From the NCBI GenBank assembly GCA_026075535.2, contig AP026541.1, forward strand, positions 2,418,001 through 2,482,000: a DNA stretch of 64,000 bases, written 5' to 3'. This DNA is from Tricholoma matsutake. Its lineage: Eukaryota > Basidiomycota > Agaricomycetes > Agaricales > Tricholomataceae. Made by a program: the position numbers and the translations under genes. The first letter of the stretch is position 1; each line of letters starts with the position of its first letter. This document shows, piece by piece, positions 9,759 to 19,989 of this stretch. The notes beneath the pieces are model-generated. The model was not told the DNA's origin. It ran no database searches and was given only the letters and a program-made list of their open reading frames with translations.

Positions 9759-12700
9759 CTAAGTTTGAATCTCGAAAGTAATTCTGAGAGAGTCTCTAAA
9801 TTTCCTGAATAGGACGGCGCCAAGGTTCTTTGTGAACATGTCAGCCGGATTATCACTTCCAGGAATGAAAATGACTGTGACTTTGTCATTTTCTATGCAT
9901 TCGTGGGTGTAGTGGTAGCGAATGTCTATATGTTTGGTCCTTCTTTCCTGAACTGGATTTGATCCAATAAAGATGGATCCTTAATTATCAGTGCAGATTG
10001 GTACGCACTTCAGTGTATATCCAAGTTCTTGGAATAAGGACTCTATCCACACTATCTGCCGACAAGTGTCGGAGAGAGCCATGTATTCGGCTTCTGTGGA
10101 TGACAGTGCTACAGTTTTTTGTAAACGGGACTGCCAGCACACAATGCCACTCGCCAGAGTAGCAAAGTAACCCGTTGTAGATCGGCCCTTGACTGTGTCA
10201 GCTGCCCAGTCAGAATCTGTGAAGGCCTGTAGCCCCTTGGATTTCTCTCCATCATAGACTATACTGTACTTCTGGGTTCCCACCAGATAGCGCATTATGT
10301 ACATTGCTTTGTCTAGATGTTCTTGGCTAGGATTAGCCGAGAATTGCAACATCTTGATTACCGCATAAGCGATATCAGGTCGCGTTCCGAGCATCAGATA
10401 CAATAAAGATCCGATCACAGACTGATATTTTGATCTAAGCACCGCGTTTGGCGTTGCTGTGTTCTCCGACGGTTTGTAGCCAGTCGGGAGTGGAGTGGGG
10501 GCAATCTTGGCATTTGTCATCTCGAACCTCTCAAGCACTTTGGCGAGATATTCTGTTTGATCGAGTTTGACTTTTGCAGCAGTCTGGGTGATGCGCATGC
10601 CTAAGAATTCCGTGACTTTTTCAGTACTACGGCACTCCCAATGCTTCAGGCAAGCATTCTTCTTTTCATCCACAAGTTTCTTGTTCTTGCCCATGAACAA
10701 GCCATCATCAACATAGACTAGCGCAATAACGATGCTGCCTGTCTTAGGATCCTTGTGTATGAAGATGCCGGCATCGGAGCTGGCGCGCACGAACCCAATG
10801 GTGCGCATAAATGCCTCTAGCTCTCTCCACCATGCTAGTGAAGCCTGTTTAAGGCCATACAATGCTCGGCGTAAGCGCATTACTTTGTGCTCTTTACCCT
10901 CGAGTTTGAAACCCTCGGGTTGATCCATATAGATCTCCTCATCAAGTTTGCCATATAAAAATGCGGTTTTTACATCTAGACCGGTCATATACATGCCTTC
11001 TAGAGATGCAAGGGCAAACATGAGGCGTACGGTCTCGTAGCGGACTACTGGTGAGAAAATCTCATCAAAGTCAACGCCTTCGACTTGTGAAAAGCCTTTG
11101 GCCACGAGTCTGGCTCGTTTTCTTCCGTCCGATTTCACGGAGAAAACCCATCTATTTTTGATCGTTTTTTGATCATGTGGAAGATCGACGATGTCATAGA
11201 CTTGTCGCTTGCGAAGAGCCTCTAACTCTTCATGACAAGCCTGTTTCCACTCAAGTTGCTGCTGCCGGGGTAGGCGCGCAATATCGTGAAATTGGTTTGG
11301 AACTAGGCTTTTTCCGCTTGATGGTGTGACTGCTTTTGACAACAGCCAGCGGATAAGCTCATCTCCACCTTCCTTGGTTATCTTTTTAATATAACCTGCT
11401 TCGTCCGGTTTCCCCATTGGGTAATCATGTTCTTGATTATTGGAATCGGGCACACTCTCATGAGGTGCCGAACTCGGTCCAGTAACCGGTTCTTGCTGTT
11501 GAGGTCGTGGTCGTGTTCGGTTATGATCCGAATCTTGACCCACAGACTTCTTCCAATATCGATCACGCGCAATGTCTCTCTCTATGTCAGAGGGGAGTCG
11601 CTGTTCTCCATAGGTATTGCCAGGACGGTTTGGGATTTTCCTCTGCCTGCCTGATCGACGGGGCAATTGCTGCCATTCCTGTTGATCTTCACGTCTTGGA
11701 CGAAAGTCCTCAGTGCTAACTGGAGGCGGCGGAGGAGGAGCGTTAGTCGCATCGTCATGCGCCTTTTGCTCGCTTGGTAAATCATCATCATCATCTTCTG
11801 ATGATGGAGGAAGGGGCAGATTTTGTGGTGGTATAGGGTCATCGCCATCCATTCCAGATGAGTGGTCGTCATCTTCTGGTTCTGGTGGAAAATCACCAAG
11901 GTCTGTCTTGGCAGGAGTTTTAGCTCCGGGACAGCATGGGAACATCGTTTCATCAAATAGTGCCGTAGCACCAATGAATATTGCGCCGTTTCGTCACATG
12001 AAACGATATGCTTTAATGCCATCTTCTACTCCAAGGTACGTCATTAACTCCGATCGAGGAGACAATGTTGTTGGACGTTTTTCCTTTGGTAGATAGACAT
12101 AAGCACCGCAACCGAAGACCTTCAGATTGTTTAGATCTGGGCGGACCTTTGTCAGGTCCTCAAAAGGTGTCAGCCATTTCAGGCGCCTTATTGGGGTTCG
12201 GTTGTATAAATGTGTTGCATGTTCTATGCAAAATTCCCACCATGATTGTGGTAGACAAGCGGTGAATCGCAGGGTTTGCGACTTTTCCATTATTGTCCTT
12301 ATGGCGCGCTCTGCGCGCCCGTTCTGTTGATGAACGTGGGGTGCAGACATCTCTATTTTGATGCCTAAATCCTTGAGCTGTTTTTGTAGCTCACGATCCT
12401 TGAACTCCCCCCCTGGATCGACACGCCAGCGCTTGATTGTAGCGCCATATTGGGTCTTAGCCATCGCTTGAAATTGTCTAATCGCTGCAGCAGCGTCAGA
12501 TTTCTTTCTCAGGCATTGGACCCAAATATGTGATGTTTTGTCATCCAGAAATACAATGAAGTATTTATGTTTGTGGTACGATAGTACCAGGAGTTCCTTT
12601 AGGTCGGAATGTATTAATTCAAAGGATTTGTCAGCTCGTGAGTCTGACTCGGGAAAAGATTTTGAGGTCATTTTCCCTTCTGCACACCCTGGACATATAA

Positions 12701-14624
12701 TTTTGTCTTTAGGAATAATTAAATTCCTTGGGAATTTTATGGTGCTTTTAGGCATTTTCCCTAGCGCCTCTTTGGATGGGTGTCCAAGTTGCCTATGCCA
12801 AGTCAAGTAGTCAGCGACATAAATGGTCGCGACATTAACCTTTTTGGTGCTCAATATATGAGTCCGAGCCCAATAGATCGTGTCATTCCTCCTTAGAGGG
12901 ACACAATGCATGATTGGGTTTCCATGCTCGATGAATGAAATGTATGCGGAGGAACCACGCACATCACTTCCATCTTGTAAAAAGACCCCCATTGACATCA
13001 ATCAAGTATTAATGTCGGGTATGTAGTAGACGGGGTATAGTCGCGTTTCACGCGTCTCTGACTTCCCATTACATACTACCTGGTGCCTAATGAAGACTGC
13101 TCCTTTTCCTACTATATGAGTAGTACCAGTGGCCGTTTGGACCAAGGTAGAGTCCTTTCTCGGTAAAGGCTCGTAAGAAGTGAAATCTTTCATTTCACCA
13201 GTGAAGTGTTTTGATGCGCCTGAATCCATGATCCAGTTGGCACCTTTCTTACAATCTCCCTTTGCACACATAGCACATATATTAAGATCTACATAATTCC
13301 ATGATACATTTAATAGCGGTAAAATTTCACATGAAAAGTTCGCTGTCATCATAGGAATTTTAATCTTAGTGCTTGTGGCAGGGAAAAGGACTGACCTGTC
13401 ATCATACGCCCCTGTATCAAGGGGTTCATCGACGAGCATTTTGTCGACAGCTTTCCACACTTCCTCGTCAGTTACTGGAGGTTCGGATCCGAGGGAGACG
13501 GTATCGTCTTCTACCTCCTCGATCGTTGCCTCGGTTTCTGGCTCTATCCTCCTTCTCTTACCTTCTCGCACCGTAAGGTGCTCTTCCAGCGGTCGCAGGT
13601 TTTTCGCGCTGCGCGGAAGTTGCATGCGCTCGAGGGTGTCTCGAGCTTGCTGGTATTCGGTGTAAACCGAGCGAGAAGAGGAGGCTGCGCCCGTGTATGC
13701 CTGTGCAGGCAGTCAGCGGCAAGGATCCCTTGTGGGAGTGTGTTCGCGTCGCTCGATGCGCTGTATGAGCGGCATCGGCGGTATGATGGTGCCATTACCA
13801 TTTATGGTGGTAAAGGCGTTGGAGGCGAGGTGGGTATGTTTCTCTTTTGGCTTCTCCTCCTTAGTCTTTCTGTCCCCACGTCGTCCACGTTTTCGGGACG
13901 AGTCTCCGTTGCTGTTTTGCCCTTCTTTGGGCTGCCATTTGGGGTTTCCCCCCTTGCGCTTAACAGTGGAAAGTTTGTTGGCCTGAGGCTGGCCAGCGGG
14001 CTTTCCAACTGCTGTGCGCCTTGAGGCTTCAGCAACAATGGAGTCCTTGACATGTTTAAATGTCAAGGCGCTAGTGGCGGTCGTGTTAAGGACCATTGCA
14101 GACAATGAGTCGTACTCGTGCGGCATCGCAGCAAGTAGAATCATCGCCTGTACTAGCTCGGGGATGGCGATGTTAGCAGCCGTGAGGCGCTCAAATTTGT
14201 CTGCCATTCTTGCAATCTCTGGTGCAGGGTTCGCAGCCGGGATTTTGATTGTTATTGCAGACCTAAAGTCCGAAAAGACTTGGGAGGGGCCATCCACACC
14301 ATAATCGGTGCGAATGAGAGCCCACACCTCCTCAGCAGTGTCCTTTGTGTTGGCACGCTGCCGAATGGAGGGGGCCAGGCGGAGCACTAGGCTACCAATA
14401 GCCTGGTCATTTTTGTTGCTCCAGGTCTGGAGCTTGGCATTAGCATCCGCTACCAAGGTAGCATTCGTCGCCGTCAAAGGAGGCGCCGGGGGCGGTTTTT
14501 GCTCTGCCCTGCTAGTTATTTGCCAGAGGCCCTGAGACCTGAGCCACGCCTTCATTGAGTTGGCCCATAGAATGTAATTTGATCCATCGAAAGTTTGAAC
14601 GAGTTTTTCAAGAGTTGAAGACAT
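9759..14624 (-). pseudogene. Copia Gag-Pol polyprotein, single frame with four premature stops
   Basis: From the ATG at 14624 to the TAG at 9759-9761 there is one continuous frame of 1621 codons, the usual single-polyprotein plan of copia. Gag (UBN2-like, LVQTFDGSNYILWANSMKAW) has a basic tail and no visible zinc knuckle. Protease has DSGASKHFTG near 13226. Integrase has WHRQLGH, CPGC, HSDLK, VDPGGEF and NGRAERAI (12.85-12.2 kb). Reverse transcriptase has the YVDD box near 10710. RNase H has STEAEYMAL and ends near 9760. Stops are TGA at 13713-13715, 13002-13004 and 11994-11996, and TAA at 9981-9983 where the family reads Gln (DNQG). All four are explained by C to T on the coding strand. An alternative ATG lies 11 codons upstream at 14657. 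Confidence 0.93.
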
Positions 14625-14861
14625 GATTCTGTGGTGGCAGCTGTTAAAAGCGCTCAATCAGTCTTTTTACTCAATAAAACACGTTTAACGTTCTCAGGAG
14701 AAAAAACTCCTTCAGAGTGGTTAACACTAGTCAACCTAGGTTTTATATGCAGCTCGCAGGGAGCGCAATGCAGCTCACGAAGAGCGCAAGGTTATAATTT
14801 GGAGACAATGAAGTCAACGTCGTTCGCAGCTAATTAAAGCGCATTCGCGACGTGCCCAGCA

Positions 14862-14873
14862 GGGCCCATAACC
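14862..14873 (-). other. Primer binding site matching the anticodon arm of initiator tRNA-Met
   Basis: Immediately after the 5' LTR the minus strand reads GGTTATGGGCCC. This is complementary to the anticodon-arm segment GGGCCCATAACC of eukaryotic initiator tRNA-Met, not to a tRNA 3' end. It implies half-tRNA priming as in Drosophila copia. Confidence 0.75.
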
Positions 14874-15178
14874 GGTTGGAGCAGACTATATACGCTGCAC
14901 AGGGGAAGAGACTACACGTTCCTTACAACCTACCTGGGGTTTAGTTAGACTTACAGCTAGGGTTAGCAGAGGTAAGAACACTGTATTCCTACTACGGTAC
15001 AGGTTCTCCTTATATACATAATATTAAGGATGTCACATGACTCGGGAATGTGTTTACCACATGTATGCGCAGTAAGCGCAGTAACATGCGTATGCTGCAT
15101 GTATCGCCTCATGTATACATGTGTATGCTGCATGTATTGCCTCATGTATACAGCATGCATCAGGGATTAATTTCAACA
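14874..15178 (-). repeat. Copia 5' LTR
   Basis: 305 bp, ends CAACA on the plus strand next to the GTCTT target duplication. Its inner terminal base is G where the other LTR has T. Confidence 0.95.
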
Positions 15179-15815
15179 GTCTTAGTTTCTGGGGCCTCAA
15201 CTACAGTAGCCTTAGACTTTGTCACAGTTGGGGTCTTCAGACTTGGAGTTTTGTTTGGGACCTGCTCTTCCATTGTTACATCTTCAATGTCGCTGTTGCC
15301 ACCCTCATCATCAGCACCCTCCCTGTTGCCATCACTGTCCTCATCACTGTTACCCTCACCATCACCATCATTGTCATTGTAGCCATCACATTCATCATCA
15401 CTGTCAGTGGTATCAAGCCTGAGACCTGGATTGCTCCAGTCAAACTCCAAAGTGTTCCCACTTGGCACTATAATCGATGCATTATAATGGTTAACCTGAG
15501 CTGTTGTTTCCAACACCAACAGGAGCAGCATTGGGGTGCTTGTTGATGATTGCCTTCAGCTTGAAGAACCAGGGACATTTCTCTTTGATAGCAGCTGGAG
15601 ATTTTTGTCAAAACTCATGTGCTTGATTGGATTTCATATTAAATGTAGAAACATACCCCAGCTCTGAGTTAGTGAGTTGCTGTGCTCCATATCAATGTCT
15701 TCCTCACGTATTATCCCAGCACCTGTTTCCCCCATCATATTATGGTATTTGTGGACATCCTGTATCATTCTTCATTCTAGTGTTAGCATAACAAGCCTAT
15801 GTGAAAATTGGCCTC

Positions 15816-16216
15816 TGTTAGGAAACAGCCCCATTACTTAATAAAATTTCATTTTATTTTATTATGTCGAATTATGCTACATTACGCCGAATTACACTAC
15901 ACTTTGATAGTGTGAGAATTTTATTTCACATGCATCAATATGTACATGCATGTACTAGCATGTCAGTAACAACAATGTACAATATATATAACATAGTATA
16001 TAAACCTTAAATATACACCTAGGGGACCCCAGTTGTGTTCTCTTAGGTATTCCACCTACACTTGTGGCATGAAACATCTTTCTCAACCAACTCATCTATT
16101 AATAACCCCTCACATCAAAATGATCAATTCCCCCATCATGTGCGCGCATCCCACTCCCTTCTTGTAGAGAGAACCTGCATGGTCTTAGCTAGCAGATAGT
16201 GGGTGTTGCCCTAACA
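15816..16216. mobile_element. Solo LTR (401 bp)
   Basis: It begins TGTTAGG and ends CCCTAACA, with a perfect 5-bp target duplication GCCTC (15811-15815 and 16217-16221). No internal retroelement sequence remains, so recombination between two LTRs probably removed it. It contains TATA-rich sequence near 15985-16015. It is inside an intron of the Harbinger Myb-like gene. The family is unlike the copia and gypsy LTRs of this window. Confidence 0.92.
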
Positions 16217-16372
16217 GCCTCATCCTCACTGGTTGAGATGGTTTTTGATTTTACACTGCCAGTTCCCCTTGTCCACTGGTGTTTGGACTGATGCAAATAC
16301 ATTCTTGTACTTCTTGTGGTTCTCGAATAACTTCTGGGCTAGCATCCACTGATAGTCTGTCTTGGGCTTGCC

Positions 16373-16904
16373 TAGGGCATGGCACGGGTGATACTCAGGT
16401 ATATTTTCTTATACCCCTACCCATACCCATGAACACCGTACCCACATGGGTAGGGGTACGGTGTTACCATGGGTTTTTGCGGGTTACCCGTGGTTATTCA
16501 CAGGTATTGATATTTTTCATTATATTTGATAGGAAAAGATGTTTGCATCTTCTTGTGGGGGGTAAACCCACAAGTCATGTCACCCTGACTTGTGGGTTGT
16601 CCCGCAATATGTCATCAAAAAGTACCCTTGCATTTTTTACTGTTATTTTTCATGATATTTGATAGAAATTTGCTGAAAAAGATGTTCGCATCTCATCACA
16701 GGGGGTAAACCCATGAGTCAGGTGATCATGACTCACAGGTTTTTTCTGTGATATGTCATTAAAAAGTTGAAATTTCAACACAGATGATCACTCACCTGAC
16801 CAAAATCTGGGTACCAGCACATACCTGTAACACCATGGAAAAGGGTACAGTGTTGCCCAGGTATGGCAATCCCATACCCATACCTGTACCCGTGCCGTGC
16901 CCTA
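16373..16904. mobile_element. hAT-like MITE (TAGGGC family), complete, 532 bp
   Basis: The tips TAGGGCATGGCACGGG and TAGGGCACGGCACGGG are inverted repeats, and the 8-bp target duplication GGCTTGCC is perfect (16365-16372 and 16905-16912). Both ends are rich in GGGTATGGGTA-type short repeats. It has no coding capacity. Its ends match those of the element at 1-1338 and part of the fragment at 63330-63415. Confidence 0.95.
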
Positions 16905-17147
16905 GGCTTGCCACCTTGTGAGACTGGTATGCTCGCTCCAGGTACAGGAAACAGTCCTTGTCTGACAGTCTGATTCTCTTCTAGAATGGTAATAAGGCTC
17001 CAGTTCAGGTCAATTTCTTTCCAACTGACAATTCTTAGATTTTGTAGCTGCATCATAATCATGGAAAGTGATTTACTCAACTTTATCATCAGCATCATCT
17101 CCTGCACTGTCATCATCACACTTCAGGCAACCACCCCTGACCAACTT

Positions 17148-17186
17148 CTTAGGGTAGATTGTCCCACCAAGAAAGACTACCCTAAG
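17148..17186. repeat. Hairpin with perfect 10-bp arms
   Basis: CTTAGGGTAG and CTACCCTAAG flank a 19-base loop. It lies just upstream of the Myb-like gene start and might belong to the end of the Harbinger element, which I could not define. Confidence 0.6.
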
Positions 17187-17189
17187 GAG

Positions 17190-18178
17190 GCCTCAGACCA
17201 GGGACTAGTTCCATGTTCTCTGGTCCTCCCCATGGTTAGGCCTGGACATCCCATTGGGGGAGTCCAGGTGTCACTTTGGTCTAGCCCATAAGAGTGTATC
17301 TGGACCATGTATATCTTGGGGTAGTCCTAGGCACCTGGGACTCCCAAGCTCTGTCACATCACATTTTAGTATGGGATCCCAGGCCTTAAGGATTGAAGCC
17401 AATTCTCTTATTTTATTCATAACACTTCATATATCAGTAACACCCTCAAGCTCCTGAAATTTTAAACATATGACATGAATTACTATTATGTACCATATAT
17501 ATTGAGTAAAACTTGAATGTCTTACCTTGTATACTATGTAAATTTCTCATGCTTATACTAGGCTTGCTTATAGATTTCAATAGAGAGGTAAAAATGGTTT
17601 GCCCTGGCCCCTGCCAGTGGGTGCCACCATGACTCAGCAATGTGTAAGATATGCCCAAAGAACAAGTTTTCAGAAGGAAAGATGCAGCATGTGCAGTATT
17701 TTTGTACTGGCCTTCCAGCATATAAATGAGAAAATTCAAAAGGATCCAAAAGCCAGGGTAATTTCCTTGCAAGTGGAAATGGAAGGGCAATTTTCAATGC
17801 ATGGGATTTGCTGAAAATCAAACTGAGCAAATTTCTCATTTGCAAGGTTTTGTACCATAATCATTAACATTTGTCTGTGTCATGTGATATGTCCCACAGC
17901 ATGATGTGTTGACTTGGAGATCTGGATCTTTGGCAGTGATTTCAGTGGGAATAATCATAGCATACATGTTTGATGCCCACATTTGCAGTGTAAGCCCCAT
18001 AGTGCCATACTGACTACCATTGCTGGGAAAGATATGAAGAAATTATTAGAATGGTATGTAACTAGTTGCTTGCAAACCCTACTAGTAAGGAATTGAATTT
18101 TTCAATATGATACATCTCATACATGTACTGTGTTTACTACTAGCTATCATCATCCAGCTCTTATCAAAAGACCCCCAC
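17190..18178. other. Intergenic stretch, no gene recognised
   Basis: It contains several GGGACTCCCA / TGGGATCCCA motifs (17230-17390) like those of the tandem repeat that follows, then unremarkable AT-rich sequence with short frames that lack any domain. Confidence 0.4.
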
Positions 18179-18179
18179 C

Positions 18180-18515
18180 TCCATTATGGGACTCCCAGTT
18201 CATAATGGGCAGGTTCAATGGGCTTCCCATCACTCTCTATGGGACACTCATGTATATGTGGGTAGGCCCACTGGGCATCCCAGCCTGTTGTGGACAAGTC
18301 CAATGGGGCTTCCCACCATTCTATAGGACTCCCATTCCATAATTGGAAAGTTCAATGGGCATCCCATCACTCTCTATGGGACACCCATATACATGTGGGT
18401 AGGCCCACTGGGCATCCCAGCCCATTGTGGACAAGTCCAATTGGGCTTCCCACCCTTCCATGGGACTCCCAATGCCAAATGGACAAGGCTAGTGGGGTTC
18501 CTATCATACAAGAGT
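18180..18515. repeat. 137-bp tandem repeat, about 2.4 copies
   Basis: GGACTCCC recurs at 18189, 18326 and 18463 with matching sequence between. Each unit carries the blocks ATGGGACAC, GTGGGTAGGCCCACTGGGC and GTGGACAAGTCCAA, the latter two being short palindromes. Confidence 0.85.
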
Positions 18516-18547
18516 GGCATATACTCAAAAGGTTTGACAAGAAATGA

Positions 18548-19682
18548 TCAAATTTGAAATTGGAGACAAGTTGGTACATAATATTGAAACAGTTCACGAT
18601 GTGCATCTACATGATCAATAGCATCTAAGGTTTCAAACAAACCTGTATTCCATTCATCATTCTCCCAAAAGTCTTCCCCAGCAACACTATCATCATCTTC
18701 CAGACTGCCTTCAAATTCCACACCACTATGATCCTCTGCCACATCACTGTAAGCCTCCTCCAACGACGCAGTGACAGCTGCCACACTCACATCAAGAATA
18801 TCATTCTGTGAAGGACCCCAAGTTGGCAGTGGATGATCGCCTGTGTCGAGTCCAACAAGATACTCCTGCCAAATAACATAAAGCTTGCAGAGATCTTGTT
18901 TTCATAGTTCTAGTTGGTATCATAAACAGTCTGACTCTAAAAATGCACATGGATCATTATTACAAGGAGAACAAAAGCAAAAAAGTTGTTGCACCTACCT
19001 TCTACATGCTGTCTGAGGATGTTACATGCTTTGTGTAGTCAAATGGCTTCTTGAACAGCATTCTTTCCTTAGTTCTTTGATTGTCCTAGCCCGAATCAAA
19101 TCAGGTTCCAAAGTTTGGAATGGTGTAGTAGAATCAACACACAAGGAAGGGGCTTAGTCTGGTGCTTGATTTATGCCTGCCATTCACAATGAAGGAGATC
19201 TTCATCTTGTGCACATTGCTGTAGGGTTTCTTCAGCTGCAATTCATTTTTCTCAGCAGTGCTTGGTACAATGCCAGAGCTAGTAAACCAGTCATTGGAGG
19301 CTTTATCTGCGTGGTGGACTTGTTGATCAAGGGTGTATATTCATTGATGATACTACAAAATCATATTACTTGAGGGATTCACAAAAAAATAAAATAAATG
19401 CACCCCACATACCTGCAGGTATGCAATCAGTTTGCTGATGGAATGACAGAATTGCTCATAACCCTTGCCATCTGACAGTCCAAATCTTTCACACTTGTGA
19501 GGGTGGTAAACAAGCTGACATGCCCACCAATGTCCAAATGCATGAAAAACTGATATTGCAAAAATGAGACGGTCCAGGTAGTGGTCAAGGAAATCCCACT
19601 TCATGCAGGTCTGATGTAGCTGACAGCCTGTGTCATACAAAGCACCAACTGTAAAGGTCATGGGGAGATGTTGGAACAGCAT
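18548..19682 (-). pseudogene. KDZ (Kyakuja-Dileera-Zisupton) transposase, C-terminal part
   Basis: The block 19682-19400 carries the family signature: LYDTGCQL, WDFLDHYLDRLIFAISVFHAFGH, WACQLVYHPHKCERFGLSDG and SISKLIAYLQVCG. Downstream come YTLDQQVHHADKAS (19345-19300) and an acidic C-terminal tail (18790-18548). KDZ enzymes are large eukaryotic cut-and-paste transposases that are abundant in mushrooms. The N-terminal half is absent and a hAT-like fragment sits where it should continue. Stops and an intron-like gap interrupt the rest. Confidence 0.75.
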
Positions 19683-19749
19683 TTCTAGGAGAACCAGAGC
19701 ATAGTGTCACTTTTTGCCAGCAGATTGCATGTTCGCTATCCATAGAACA

Positions 19750-19945
19750 TAGTGTTTAAAGGTCCGGTCTATAGGACCAAATAAAGACCATTAACCAAAC
19801 CTAACTGGACAGATATTAACTGGACCAGCAGTTATGGTTAAGGGCTGGTCTTTAGCAGTTAAGGTTAAGGTCTTTCAAATTTGAAAAACATTGTTAACCA
19901 CAAAAAGACCGGTTTCAATTGGTTAAGACTGGTTTTTGATTACAT
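19750..19945. mobile_element. Fragment of the TAGTGTTT hAT-like family
   Basis: The left tip TAGTGTTTAAAGGTCCGG is clear and is followed by GGACC/GGTTAAG subterminal motifs. No matching right tip was found, so this is a truncated copy. It borders the KDZ relic. Confidence 0.7.
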
Positions 19946-19989
19946 GAGCTATCTCATATAATTGCCCTGCTTATTACCTTGAATTTGGC

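Larger units (their letters stand above)
9422..15178 (-). mobile_element. Complete Ty1/copia LTR retrotransposon
   Basis: 5757 bp bounded by 305-bp LTRs with TGTTG...CAACA tips and a perfect 5-bp target duplication, GTCTT (9417-9421 and 15179-15183). The reading direction is minus. The order gag, protease, integrase, reverse transcriptase, RNase H defines Ty1/copia. The two LTRs appear identical except for the base at the inner edge of the right copy, so insertion was recent. It lies in the 3' part of the Harbinger Myb-like gene. Confidence 0.97.
8923..17120 (-). pseudogene. Harbinger-associated Myb/SANT-like DNA-binding protein gene, split by three insertions
   Basis: Read right to left, the parts are as follows. 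A trihelix/Myb-like start lies near 17110-16913 (NWSLITILEENQTVRQGL). The frame resumes after a MITE at 16372-16224 (KLFENHKKYKNVF, IKNHL). An intron holding a solo LTR comes next, then an exon with HKYHNMMGETGAGI (about 15755-15700). An intron starting GTATGT follows, then CPWFFKLKAIINKHPNAAPV at about 15590-15535. An acidic stretch runs 15450-15184, the copia element intervenes, and a Gln/Ser-rich C-terminus runs 9420-8923. A 7-nt insertion after NNSSG and several stops break the frame. Such proteins escort Harbinger transposases to the nucleus and DNA. The gene faces the transposase (convergent), and removing the insertions leaves about 3.2 kb for the pair. Confidence 0.75.

Noticed and set aside
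11994..13715. UGA reassignment or selenocysteine in the copia polyprotein
   Set aside because: Normal stops end other frames, no SECIS-like context was sought or seen, and Arg-to-stop transitions explain the pattern more simply.
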